Source of the DNA: Bacteroidetes bacterium SCGC AAA795-G10
GTDB taxonomy: Bacteria; Bacteroidota; Bacteroidia; Flavobacteriales; Flavobacteriaceae
Length of the DNA: 64,000 bases
Direction of reading: 5' to 3'
NCBI GenBank assembly: GCA_003130815.1
Contig: QFDA01000001.1
Location: 918,631-982,630 of the forward strand
Under the pieces are notes generated by a model. It saw nothing but the letters and a program-made list of their open reading frames with translations, did not search any database and had not been told where the DNA came from. The stretch's first letter is position 1; every line of letters begins with the position of its first letter. Both the position numbers and the translations under genes were made by a program. Positions 40,020 to 49,168 of the stretch are shown here, one piece after another.

Positions 40020-40934
40020 ATGATAAGAAAAATTACTTTACTCTTCTTACTTATACTCCCCTTGATTGGCTTTAGCCAGCAGGAATCTTATTACTCTTTG
40101 TATAGATATAACATGAATGTAATCAACCCGGCTTTTGCTGGAGCAGATGCTGCCAACATGCTTTCTTTTACCTCAAGAAGCCAGTGGGCTTCTGTACAAG
40201 ATGCCCCCAGAACACTCGCCTTTGCCTACTCTTCAGCTAGAGAAAATAATGTAGGCCTGGGACTGTCTGTTGTCTCTGACAAAGTCTTTGTCGAACAACA
40301 AACCTTTGCCTATGTGGACTTCTCTTACAAACTACAGATGAGTGGGGAGTCAATCCTTTTTCTAGGGCTTAAAGCAGGAGGAAACTTTTATAGTTCTGAT
40401 CCTACAGAGCTCACTACTTACTCCCCCGTGGGAGATCCTAGTAAGGTGAGTCTTAGTAAATTTAATCCCAATGTGGGAGCAGGTGCTTATTTTAAAGCAA
40501 CTAATTATTGGATTTCTTTTTCTATACCAAGGCTTTTTAATGTCAACAGAGAAAATGACAACCTAGCCATTACTGCCAAAGATCGTGTACATACCTATCT
40601 AGGAGCTGGAGTCGATTTACCCGTCTCTAGTGGACTCTATCTAAAGCCTTCGCTGATGCTTAGAAAAGTAAAAGGTCTGCCAACAACCGCTGATATTACA
40701 GCAATGGTAAGCTGGCAAAATCAATTTGATGTCGGACTCTCTGTTAGAACCAACAGCTCTATGGCACTTATGACAGTAGTTGCTCTGGGCATGTTTGATA
40801 TCGGTTACGCCTATGAAACTCCAACAGATAACGGACTCTCACAACTAAACTTAAGAACACACGAACTGGTCTTTAGAATTAAACTAGGGCAAGGAGATCA
40901 ATCCTCTAAAGAAGGACCTGAAAGCCCAGAATAA
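40020..40934 (+). CDS. PorP/SprF-family T9SS membrane protein
   Basis: 304-residue outer-membrane beta-barrel protein of the PorP/SprF family, which pairs with specific CHU_C-bearing substrates for type IX secretion and anchoring. Signal peptide LLFLLILPLIGFSQQ, then the family signature YNMNVINPAFAGA and alternating beta strands (ISFSIPRLFNVN). The ATG two bases after the adhesin stop is preferred over an in-frame upstream start that would overlap it. Directly behind the adhesin, so the two form a substrate/partner pair. The gene beyond its first ~40 codons is markedly GC-richer than the genome around it. Confidence 0.93.
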   Translation: MIRKITLLFLLILPLIGFSQQESYYSLYRYNMNVINPAFAGADAANMLSFTSRSQWASVQDAPRTLAFAYSSARENNVGLGLSVVSDKVFVEQQTFAYVDFSYKLQMSGESILFLGLKAGGNFYSSDPTELTTYSPVGDPSKVSLSKFNPNVGAGAYFKATNYWISFSIPRLFNVNRENDNLAITAKDRVHTYLGAGVDLPVSSGLYLKPSLMLRKVKGLPTTADITAMVSWQNQFDVGLSVRTNSSMALMTVVALGMFDIGYAYETPTDNGLSQLNLRTHELVFRIKLGQGDQSSKEGPESPE

Positions 40935-40945
40935 AAAAATATAAA

Positions 40946-41722
40946 ATGAACAAAGCAATATTATCAACTTTAAATTATAGAATTCTAATTGTAATCGTAG
41001 AAACAATCTTAGTTTTCATATTATATAAACAATACGAAATATACATCGAAGTGGACTTTTTCATTTTCAGTATAGCTATTGTATTCCCCCTAGTATTTTC
41101 AATTACTAGTGCTTATCAAAGGCGCCAAGAAGCCATAATGATATTCTCAGAATTTCGTAACAAAATAATTGATACTTCAAACATTTTATATGCTGTCAAT
41201 GGCATTCATAAAAAAGATTATGATAAAATTTTTAGCGGTCTGATTGATATCCAACAGGATTTTATAGACCATCTTAAAAATGATAAAGACATAGATAATT
41301 TTCAGAGAATTAGACAGAAAAGGAAAAATATTTTCAAGGAAATAATATCCTACAAAGACCTTTACAATGAAAGGGAGAAGGATAGTTTAATTGCAACCAA
41401 AAATGAAATTTTTCTTTGCATGGAAAAATTAAACGGACTTAAGCTCCACAGTACCCCTGTTTCACTTAGAAGGTACTGCCTTATCTTTATATATCTGTCA
41501 CCGTTTTTATTCAACACAAAATTAATTAAAGAAGGGCAATTTGAAATGTCACTAGGTATTGACCTTCCAGTTTCAATCCTTTTTTCAATCACAATAAGTT
41601 TTATTCTTATGGCTCTGTATAATATACAGGACTATATAGAAAATCCATTTGATCAAAAAGGGCTTGACGATCTTCAAATAGATCAAATGCAAATTTTTGA
41701 AAAGGAAAGCCTTTACGAGTAG
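40946..41722 (+). CDS. Bestrophin-like membrane protein (copy 1)
   Basis: 258 residues with four hydrophobic segments (about 8-28, 34-52, 172-195, 205-232). Motifs resemble bestrophin/YneE anion channels: PLVFSITSAYQRRQEAI in place of the FRN..YDRWWEA motif, TPVSLRRYCLIFIYLSPF, and the terminal ENPFDQKGLDDLQID recalling EEPFG..NDLPLD. Clear paralogue of the 45.2 kb gene. The assignment is by motif shape and not certain. Its 3' end overlaps that of the convergent symporter gene by 10 bases. Confidence 0.65.
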   Translation: MNKAILSTLNYRILIVIVETILVFILYKQYEIYIEVDFFIFSIAIVFPLVFSITSAYQRRQEAIMIFSEFRNKIIDTSNILYAVNGIHKKDYDKIFSGLIDIQQDFIDHLKNDKDIDNFQRIRQKRKNIFKEIISYKDLYNEREKDSLIATKNEIFLCMEKLNGLKLHSTPVSLRRYCLIFIYLSPFLFNTKLIKEGQFEMSLGIDLPVSILFSITISFILMALYNIQDYIENPFDQKGLDDLQIDQMQIFEKESLYE

Positions 41723-43293
41723 GTTCCAAGGCCTATATAAATAAGTAAAGTTACAATACAAAGAATCGCCGATAAGTACTTGGTATATTTCCAAGTGCTC
41801 AAGTCTAAAATGGAGGTGTCTTTTTCCTCTAAAACTTTGTTACTGGGATAGAAGTAAGAGACTGTAAACATTACCATCATATTAAGGATAAATTCAATAC
41901 CCCAAATATGAACAAAATGCAAATCAACAGGAACAATAAATGTGCAGATTAAATAAAATGAAAGACCAACTATCAAAGACAATTTAGCAGCAATAGCTGA
42001 AATATTTTTTGTAAAAAAACCGGCAATCATTATCGAGGCTATAGGGATAAAGAAAATTCCGTTTAATTGCTGTAACAGCTGATATAAACCGTCAGGTGCA
42101 TTAGCTACTAATGGTGCAACAAGAATTGCAAATAATGCCAAAATAGTTGAAGTAATTTTACCTACTCGAACTAGTTTTGAGTCTGAACTTTTACGATTTA
42201 TATAACCCTTATAAAGGTCAATACTAAAAATAGTTGCAGCACTGTTAAGCACACTATTAAATGTACTTAATACTGCTCCCATTATAATTGCGGCAAAAAT
42301 ACCTATAAGACTTACTGGGAATATTTTTTTTACCAGTTCAGGGTAGATCATATCTTGCTGATTATATAACGAATTTCCATAGTAATAGTATCCAATTACT
42401 CCTGGAAGGATAATAATTAATGGGACTAAGATTTTCAAAACCCCTGTAAAAAGCAGTCCTTTTTGGGCCTCAATTAAGTTTTTAGCACCTAACGCTCTTT
42501 GTATTATCGTTTGGTTCATACTCCAGAAATAAAGCTGATTTATAATAAGTCCAGTGAAAAGTACTTCAAATGGTAAAACGGAATCTGCACTTCCTACCAC
42601 ATTAAATTTTTCAGGTGCAAATTCATATACTGACTTTAGGCCATTAAACAAATTTCCATTTCCAATATTATATAAGGCTATACAGGGAATAGCAAGTCCT
42701 CCTATCAAAAGACCATATCCATTTAATGTATCCGATACAGCGACAGCCTTAAGCCCTCCCATAATAGCATAGAGGGAACCAATTAGTCCAATAACAATAA
42801 CTGTAAGGGTAATACCCTGTTGCTGTGAAATTTGAAAGGTCTTAGAAATATCAAAAATACTTTCTAGGTTTATTGCACCAGTATAAAGTACTATTGGAAG
42901 AATAGTTACCACAAATGAGATCATCAAAAAAAAGGCCACGAGGGCACGCGTTTGTTTATCAAATCTTTTTTCAAGATATTCTGGAATTGTGGTAAGTCCC
43001 ATTTTCAAATATTTGGGAACAAAATAAACAGCGGCGGCCACAAGAGCAAGTGCTGAAGTTACCTCCCATGCAATGATTATAAATCCATTTTTGTAAGAGG
43101 AGCCATTCATTCCAATTAGATGTTCGGTAGAAATATTTGTAAGCAGCATTGATCCTGCAATTACAACTCCAGTCAAGCTTCTACCTCCTAAAAAATATCC
43201 GTCTTGAGAATTTAAATTTTCCTTTCTAAGGCGGTACCATGAATAAATTGCTACGAAAAGTGTGTAGGCTAAAAATGATAATCCTGTAGTCAA
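41713..43293 (-). CDS. Sodium:solute symporter (SSS family)
   Basis: 526 residues, about 14 helices of the SSS/SLC5 family. The N-terminal signature YFLGGRSLTGVVIAGSMLLTNIS and the segment GLTTIPEYLEKRFD are characteristic, as is the later VLSTFNSVLNSAATIFSIDLYKG. The transported solute cannot be assigned; SGLT-like sugar uptake is likeliest from the GSS and PEYLEKR motifs. Start is TTG. Genes on both sides are bestrophin-like or DUF885, so a peptide or sugar substrate fits equally. Confidence 0.9.
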   Translation of the reverse strand: MTTGLSFLAYTLFVAIYSWYRLRKENLNSQDGYFLGGRSLTGVVIAGSMLLTNISTEHLIGMNGSSYKNGFIIIAWEVTSALALVAAAVYFVPKYLKMGLTTIPEYLEKRFDKQTRALVAFFLMISFVVTILPIVLYTGAINLESIFDISKTFQISQQQGITLTVIVIGLIGSLYAIMGGLKAVAVSDTLNGYGLLIGGLAIPCIALYNIGNGNLFNGLKSVYEFAPEKFNVVGSADSVLPFEVLFTGLIINQLYFWSMNQTIIQRALGAKNLIEAQKGLLFTGVLKILVPLIIILPGVIGYYYYGNSLYNQQDMIYPELVKKIFPVSLIGIFAAIIMGAVLSTFNSVLNSAATIFSIDLYKGYINRKSSDSKLVRVGKITSTILALFAILVAPLVANAPDGLYQLLQQLNGIFFIPIASIMIAGFFTKNISAIAAKLSLIVGLSFYLICTFIVPVDLHFVHIWGIEFILNMMVMFTVSYFYPSNKVLEEKDTSILDLSTWKYTKYLSAILCIVTLLIYIGLGTYS

Positions 43294-43411
43294 ATTATAA
43301 TGAGTTAAAATATTTTAATAGCTACTTGTTAAGATACTATTCATTTGAATTGGTCAAAAAATAAAAATAACTAGCGTTTGTAAGTTAGCTAGCCTATTTG
43401 TTATTAAAAAA

Positions 43412-45118
43412 TTATTTACTTGAAATTATATACTTATTAACCCTTTCCTCCAATATAGGTAGGGTTACAGTCCCTATTTCTAAAATTACTTCATGGAATT
43501 GGCGAATATCAAAAAGATCACCTAACTCTCTCTCAGCCTTACTTCTTAATTCTCTGATTTTCATTTCACCTGTTTTATAGGCTAAGGCTTGGCCAGGCCA
43601 AGATATATATCTATCAATTTCAGTATTTATCTCATGGATCGATAACGATGTGTTTTCTTCCATAAAAGATACGGCCTCATCTCTAGTCCATCCAAAAGCA
43701 TGAATTCCTGTATCGACAACTAATCTGCAAGCACGCCACATTTCATAGGTAAACTTTCCAAATTTTTCATATGCAGTGGTGTATATTCCCATTTCTTCTG
43801 CTAAAAATTCTGTGTACAGACCCCAGCCCTCACCATACGCTGATAGATAAAGATTTCGTCTGAATTTGGGAATAGTTTCAGGTAGTTCATTATTTAGACT
43901 TCCCTGAAGGTGATGTCCAGGAACTGCCTCATGAGCTGTGAGCGAAGGGATTAAATATAGAGGTCTACTTGGAAGGTTGTAAGTATTTACCCAATAGTAA
44001 CCTGGATCTGTACTCTCAGCAGAAGTCCCTATATACCTTCCAGCCGTATACTTGGGAGCAATTGCATCTGGTACTGGAGCCACTCCATAGGGCTTTCTAG
44101 GTAAGGTTTTAAAGAAACGAGGTAATTGCTCATCCAATTTTTTGGCAATATTCCTAGCATGTTTTAAAAGTTCATCAGCTGATTTAGGATAAAACTGGGG
44201 GTCAGTTCTTAGGAATTTTATAAATGATTTTAAACTTCCTTTATAACCTAACTCTTTAACTATCAATTTCATTTCTTTTTTTATCCTGGAAACTTCTTGT
44301 AATCCTTTTTCATGAATACTTTCTGCAGATTCATTTGTTTGAGTAGTATAAAAATCGATACGACTTTGATAGTAATCACTTCCATTTGGAGTCTGAGAGA
44401 CACCTATTGTTTTTCTTGTATTTGGATAATAGGTAGTTTCAAAAAATTCTTTAACGGATTTAAAAGCAGGGATAACTTCATTACTTACAACATCTCTTGC
44501 AGCGAGTTGAAGGGAATCTTTATCTTTTTTTGACAACTGCGACGGAAGTTTTAAAAAAGGGGAGTAGTAAAAGTTCTCTTCTGCACTATTTGTAATGTGT
44601 AGGTTATAAGAGGATTCATATCCTTTAAAAATAACTAAAGGCTGTCCCATACCAGCATCTAAACCTTTTTTAATTAAAACTTTTTGCTGATTGATGTAAT
44701 CAGGAATTGCTTTTAGAAGTTTTAGATATTTAATGGCACTTTTCTTATCTGTTAGAGGCCTAACACGAAAAGTCAAACTGAGATGAAAACCTCCATCAGA
44801 TAGAATCGGATTCCAATGCGTTTTGAATTTATATTTAACTATCGTTTCATTTAAGACAAAATTTAAAAGCTTGTATGAAATTTGAGAATCCTCTGATAAT
44901 TTTTCAATATTAACTGATTCTAGTTGTGTTTTGAGTGAATCGCAAAAGTGCGCATAATCCTCAAAACGTGACTCGGTATATTGACCAAGAGGTGAATCAT
45001 CTCCTTTAGCATTATAGTTCTCATAAGAATCAATTATTGTATTTAATTGTCTCTCGCTTATCGATTTAGAACAGCTAAAAAGGAAAAAAAATGAAATCAG
45101 AATAATTTTTACTTTCAT
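43412..45118 (-). CDS. DUF885-family lipoprotein
   Basis: 568 residues, lipoprotein signal peptide with lipobox LFSC (Cys16). The family's HExxxGHH-like motif is present as LTAHEAVPGHHLQ around residue 395, together with AYGEGWGLYTEFLAEEMG. DUF885 proteins resemble zinc metallopeptidases and are often annotated as such; activity is unproven. Faces the periplasm or outer-membrane inner leaflet. It lies upstream of and on the same strand as the sodium symporter, suggesting hydrolysis followed by uptake. Confidence 0.9.
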   Translation of the reverse strand: MKVKIILISFFFLFSCSKSISERQLNTIIDSYENYNAKGDDSPLGQYTESRFEDYAHFCDSLKTQLESVNIEKLSEDSQISYKLLNFVLNETIVKYKFKTHWNPILSDGGFHLSLTFRVRPLTDKKSAIKYLKLLKAIPDYINQQKVLIKKGLDAGMGQPLVIFKGYESSYNLHITNSAEENFYYSPFLKLPSQLSKKDKDSLQLAARDVVSNEVIPAFKSVKEFFETTYYPNTRKTIGVSQTPNGSDYYQSRIDFYTTQTNESAESIHEKGLQEVSRIKKEMKLIVKELGYKGSLKSFIKFLRTDPQFYPKSADELLKHARNIAKKLDEQLPRFFKTLPRKPYGVAPVPDAIAPKYTAGRYIGTSAESTDPGYYWVNTYNLPSRPLYLIPSLTAHEAVPGHHLQGSLNNELPETIPKFRRNLYLSAYGEGWGLYTEFLAEEMGIYTTAYEKFGKFTYEMWRACRLVVDTGIHAFGWTRDEAVSFMEENTSLSIHEINTEIDRYISWPGQALAYKTGEMKIRELRSKAERELGDLFDIRQFHEVILEIGTVTLPILEERVNKYIISSK

Positions 45119-45199
45119 TAAATTAAAACTGGATTTTTTTTGGATTAAAACATTTATAATCTATCAATACCAACTTTGTAGATTAAGCAGAATATAGAA

Positions 45200-45937
45200 T
45201 TATTTACGACCTATTTTAAAAAGCTTGAATTTAATATCGTCTAATCCTTCGTCATCAAAAGGATACTCCATTTGATCTTGAATATTATACAGTGATATTA
45301 AAATGAATTCACTTAATACAACTATAAAATAGGTAAGCCAGCTAGGGTTTTCAAAGCCTATTTTATTAATTATGGTGGGGGTATATACTGCAGGAAAAAT
45401 GTAAATAAATATTAAACAGTAAGCCTTAAGACTCACTGGTGTTCTGTGGGAGTGGATGGCGATAAGGTTATCAGCACTATCAATCACATCTCTTAAAAAG
45501 CGAAATATTTTTTCTTTTGTACCTCTACCAATTAATTCCCCGTTAGCTTTTATAAACTCTGAAATGGCTTTAAGTTTAACATCATAGTCTGTGGTATTCT
45601 CACTTTTTGTGTTAAGGTGTGAAAATAATGCTACATTAAGTTGTTCTAAAAGCTTTTGACTATCTGTTTTAAGCTCATCGGTAAGTTTTGAATGTTGGAA
45701 AAAGTGCTCAACTGTTTTAAGTCCAGCTCTAAATCTACTTAAATGTTCTAATGCCTTTTCTCTTCTTCTAAAAGCACCTCTTATTGTAAATACCAAAGGA
45801 AAAATGATGGCAATACTCATAAGAGTTAAATCAATATTGTAGACAACTTTAAAATTGTAAGCTATGTAAGGTACAAGGACTGATATAAGTAGGGTAACTA
45901 ACGTTCTAAAATTGATTATTATGAGATATCTAGACAT
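45200..45937 (-). CDS. Bestrophin-like membrane protein (copy 2)
   Basis: 245 residues, paralogue of the 40.9 kb gene. Matching segments are SIAIIFPLVFTIRGAFRRRE, HRTPVSLKAYCLIFIYIFP and SLYNIQDQMEYPFDDEGLDD. Same four-helix layout with a soluble helical middle region. If bestrophin-like it would form a pentameric anion channel. It heads the minus-strand group with DUF885 and the symporter, and is divergent from the CotH-like gene. Confidence 0.65.
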   Translation of the reverse strand: MSRYLIIINFRTLVTLLISVLVPYIAYNFKVVYNIDLTLMSIAIIFPLVFTIRGAFRRREKALEHLSRFRAGLKTVEHFFQHSKLTDELKTDSQKLLEQLNVALFSHLNTKSENTTDYDVKLKAISEFIKANGELIGRGTKEKIFRFLRDVIDSADNLIAIHSHRTPVSLKAYCLIFIYIFPAVYTPTIINKIGFENPSWLTYFIVVLSEFILISLYNIQDQMEYPFDDEGLDDIKFKLFKIGRK

Positions 45938-45949
45938 AAAAACAATTGT

Positions 45950-45957
45950 TATATTTG
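45950..45957 (+). promoter_or_regulatory. Putative -7 element (TATATTTG) for the CotH-like gene
   Basis: TATATTTG matches TAnnTTTG and ends 21 bases before the ATG. No TTG at the standard spacing was found upstream, so this is half-support only. Confidence 0.3.
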
Positions 45958-45978
45958 AGTAAATTTATTATTTAAATC

Positions 45979-46998
45979 ATGAAGAAACAAGTATTATCCC
46001 TGTTCATTATTTTGCTGTCTACATTAATTTCAGCACAAAAACCTTTAAAGTCAGATCAACTTTATGCTAATCAGACACCTTTAGAAATAAAGTTAAGTTA
46101 TTCCAATAAAGAGATGAATGAAAAGACTGACGATTCAACATATATAAAAACAAACATGGAATTTTTTCATGAGAATAAGTGGTCAAATATTGAAGTTAAG
46201 CTCAGAGCAAGAGGAAACTTCAGACGAAATACATGCTATTTTCCACCTATTAAAATGAAGATTAAAAAAGACCAATCTGAAGGAACTGTTTTTGAGGGTA
46301 ATAAAACACTAAAATTAGTATTGCCATGTAAGTTAGAAGCAGAAAACAATGATAATATCTTGCAAGAATTTATAGCATATAAAATTTACGAAATGATTTC
46401 TCCATTTCATTTTAAGACCAAAAGAGTAAATGTTGATTTTAATGAAATCAGGGGTAAAAAAACTAAAAATTTCAAATTGAAAGGATTTTTAATAGAAGAT
46501 GACAAACGTGTAGCTAAACGTCATGAAGGAAAAGTATTTGAGCGATTTGTTCACCCAATGGGTATGCAGCACTTAACTTCTGTACATAATGCATTTTTTC
46601 AATTTCTTCTTGGAAATACGGACTTTTCAGTTGCATATCAACATAATGGAAAACTTTTATTTGTGAATAAAGAGATAATCCCACTTCCATATGACTTTGA
46701 TATGACAGGATGGGTGAATCCAAGTTATGCAACTGTAAACCAATCTTTAGGTATTAAATCTGTCCGAGAAAGAGTCTATAGAGGTTTTAAAAGAGAAGAG
46801 CAATATTTTGATCAAGTTAGAGAAGATTTTATAGCTAAGAAAACTGAATTAATAGATATGGTTTCAAGTTTTAAATCCGAGTTTTCTAGTCCAAAAGAAT
46901 TCGAAAATATGTTTGAATTTATGAACGATTTTTATGAAATATTAGAAGACGATTCGAAATTTGATAGGAGAATTGTATCTCAAGCAAGAACTAAGTAA
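45979..46998 (+). CDS. Secreted CotH-kinase-like protein
   Basis: 339 residues with signal peptide (VLSLFIILLSTLISAQ). The core pattern resembles CotH secretory kinases: VKLRARGNFRRNTC followed by PPIKMKI (the RGN..K segment), a central LLGNTDFSVAYQHNGKLLFV with the candidate catalytic Asp, and IIPLPYDFDMTGWV with the metal-binding PxDFD. CotH proteins phosphorylate surface proteins or sugars. The match is by motif shape only. Convergent with the alkaline phosphatase gene. Confidence 0.6.
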   Translation: MKKQVLSLFIILLSTLISAQKPLKSDQLYANQTPLEIKLSYSNKEMNEKTDDSTYIKTNMEFFHENKWSNIEVKLRARGNFRRNTCYFPPIKMKIKKDQSEGTVFEGNKTLKLVLPCKLEAENNDNILQEFIAYKIYEMISPFHFKTKRVNVDFNEIRGKKTKNFKLKGFLIEDDKRVAKRHEGKVFERFVHPMGMQHLTSVHNAFFQFLLGNTDFSVAYQHNGKLLFVNKEIIPLPYDFDMTGWVNPSYATVNQSLGIKSVRERVYRGFKREEQYFDQVREDFIAKKTELIDMVSSFKSEFSSPKEFENMFEFMNDFYEILEDDSKFDRRIVSQARTK

Positions 46999-47004
46999 AA
47001 TTTT

Positions 47005-48048
47005 TTACTGAATTGCTTCAAACATTTTGTCAAAAATAGCTGTGTTTTCATAAATTCCTGAAAACAATTTTGAGTTTGGTCCATAGCTAAATACCGGAAC
47101 CATTGTAGCACTGTGCCCGCCTGTATTAAATTTTCCTTTCACCTTTGATTGATTCAATTTTCCATCAGTCAGCGCTAGTCCACCTGTTTCGTGGTCAGCG
47201 GTTACAATTACAAGTGTATTACCATTATTTTTCGCAAAATCTAAAACACTTTGGATAGTTTTATCGAATTCTTTGAATTCAGAAACGATGTAATCTAAAT
47301 CGTTGGCATGTCCACCCCAATCGATTTGTGAGCCTTCTACAAGCATAAAAAAAGGACTATTTTTTGAACTTAATTTCTCTAAACTAATTGATACTAAATC
47401 ATTTAAGTCGGGATCTCTACCTTCTATTTTACTGGGAGGTTCCCCATTGTAGGTCAAGTATCCTATTTTTTCAGATTGAGAGCTTTTAAAATCATTAAGA
47501 CCATTGACAAACTCATATTCACTCATTTCATTAATTAAGTTTCTATTGTCATCCCTTTTTGTAAAATAATCTTTTCCACCACCGACAAAAAGATCAACAT
47601 TATGCTGACTAAGTTGAAAAGCAATTTTTTCATATAATCTTCTTGATATAACTTTTGCGTAAAATGATGCAGGAGTAGCATGTACAATACTGGAAGTAGC
47701 TACAAGACCAGTCTTATAGCCTTTTTTCTGACAGATTTCGAGTATACTGGGATGACTTTTATTTTTTCCATCAATTCCAATGACACCATTATAAGTTTTA
47801 ACTCCACAGGCCATTGCTGTTCCACTAGCTGCAGAATCAGTTACCAGTTTATCTAGAGCATGTGTTTTTGAAAGACCGACATATTCAAATCCTTCTAATG
47901 CAGTACTATTTTTATTTGCATACATCCCTGAACTGATTTGTGTTAATCCCATACCATCTCCAATCATTATTATGATATTTGGCAATTTCTCCTGAGAATA
48001 TACGGTGCTGAGGGATGTAAATAGAAGTAAAATAAAAAGACTTCGCAT
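47005..48048 (-). CDS. Alkaline phosphatase (PhoA family)
   Basis: 347 residues with a signal peptide (LFILLLFTSLSTVYSQ). Metal- and phosphate-site motifs: IIMIGDGMGLTQ, the nucleophile segment VTDSAASGTAMACGVKT with Ser, then VEGSQIDWGGHAND and VTADHETGGLAL. Periplasmic or exported phosphomonoesterase for phosphate scavenging. It is shorter than E. coli PhoA, as is usual in Bacteroidota. No Pho-box was looked for convincingly. A sequence close to the -7 consensus (TATCTTTA) lies upstream. Confidence 0.93.
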   Translation of the reverse strand: MRSLFILLLFTSLSTVYSQEKLPNIIIMIGDGMGLTQISSGMYANKNSTALEGFEYVGLSKTHALDKLVTDSAASGTAMACGVKTYNGVIGIDGKNKSHPSILEICQKKGYKTGLVATSSIVHATPASFYAKVISRRLYEKIAFQLSQHNVDLFVGGGKDYFTKRDDNRNLINEMSEYEFVNGLNDFKSSQSEKIGYLTYNGEPPSKIEGRDPDLNDLVSISLEKLSSKNSPFFMLVEGSQIDWGGHANDLDYIVSEFKEFDKTIQSVLDFAKNNGNTLVIVTADHETGGLALTDGKLNQSKVKGKFNTGGHSATMVPVFSYGPNSKLFSGIYENTAIFDKMFEAIQ

Positions 48049-48142
48049 TTATTCAAATTTGTTTTTTTAAAGATACAATTCCTAATCTAACTCATTAAAT
48101 TCCTGTCAATTTTTTTGCATTACAAACGATAATTCTAATTCT

Positions 48143-48150
48143 TATATTTG
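48143..48150 (+). promoter_or_regulatory. Putative -7 element (TATATTTG) close to the Stealth gene start
   Basis: TATATTTG ends seven bases before the ATG, so the transcript would be leaderless or nearly so. The nearest upstream TTG (48115-48117) is 25 bases away, longer than usual. Confidence 0.35.
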
Positions 48151-48157
48151 ATAGTAA

Positions 48158-49168
48158 ATGGAAAATAAAAAATCTCCTAAAATTGATGCTGTTATAGCAT
48201 GGGTAGATGGATCTGACCCAGCATTAATCAAAAGGCAACAAAAATATTTAAAATTTGAACTTAATAAAAACCCACCTGGAGCAGAAAAAACACGTTTTAA
48301 TTCATTGAATGAAATAAAGTATTGTTTAATATCTATTTTAAAGTTTGCACCATATCTTAGAAAAATATTTGTAGTTACAGATCAGCAAGATCCAAATATT
48401 TATCCATTAGTTCAAAAATATTTTCCAAAAAGGGTTTCTGATATTCATATCGTTGATCATCTAGAAATTTTTGAAGGTTTTGAATCTTTTTTGCCAACAT
48501 TCAATAGTATTTGTATTTCAAATATGTTATGGAAAATTAAAGGTCTATCAGAACAGTTTATTTATTTTAATGATGATGTTTTTATAGTTCGTCCAACTAA
48601 CCCATCTACATTTTTTAAAAATAATAAACCTGTTTTAAGGGGAAAGTGGAGATTACCTCCTTATGAGAGAATTTTATGGGATAAAACAAAATATTTTTTT
48701 GAAAAGCTTTTTATGGGTGTAGAAAAAGTAAAAACTCCTTCATTTCAAATTAATCAATGGAATGCTGCAAAATTACTAGGTTTTAATTTTAGATTTTTTA
48801 TGTCAGGGCACATTCCATTAGCTTTAAATAAAAAAAAATTAGAAGAATTTTTCACTAATAATCCTGAGATTTTAAAACAAAATATTATTTATCGTTTTAG
48901 GAGTTATAATCAGTTTAATACAGTTTCACTTGCAAATCATATTGAGTATAATAAAGGAAATTTTAATCTTGTCTCTTCTAATGGATTGTATATAAAACCT
49001 TATAAACGGAATGATGACTATATTTTGAAAAAGTTTTTGAATTACCAAAAGGATAAAGAAATATTATTTCTTTGCGTACAAAGTTTGGATTTGGCATCAA
49101 AGTCAATTCAACATCTTGTCCAAAAAAAAATGAATGAAATCCTAGAAGTCAATCTTCAAATTTTATGA
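48158..49168 (+). CDS. Stealth-family sugar-phosphate transferase
   Basis: 336 residues carrying the Stealth conserved regions in order: CR1 DAVIAWVDGSDP, CR2 RFNSLNEIKYCLISILKFAP followed by VVTDQQ, CR3 QFIYFNDDVFIV, and a C-terminal CR4-like segment. Stealth proteins transfer hexose-1-phosphates in capsule or surface polysaccharide synthesis. Cytoplasmic; no signal peptide. It overlaps the next glycosyltransferase gene by four bases, so both act on the same surface glycan. Confidence 0.9.
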   Translation: MENKKSPKIDAVIAWVDGSDPALIKRQQKYLKFELNKNPPGAEKTRFNSLNEIKYCLISILKFAPYLRKIFVVTDQQDPNIYPLVQKYFPKRVSDIHIVDHLEIFEGFESFLPTFNSICISNMLWKIKGLSEQFIYFNDDVFIVRPTNPSTFFKNNKPVLRGKWRLPPYERILWDKTKYFFEKLFMGVEKVKTPSFQINQWNAAKLLGFNFRFFMSGHIPLALNKKKLEEFFTNNPEILKQNIIYRFRSYNQFNTVSLANHIEYNKGNFNLVSSNGLYIKPYKRNDDYILKKFLNYQKDKEILFLCVQSLDLASKSIQHLVQKKMNEILEVNLQIL

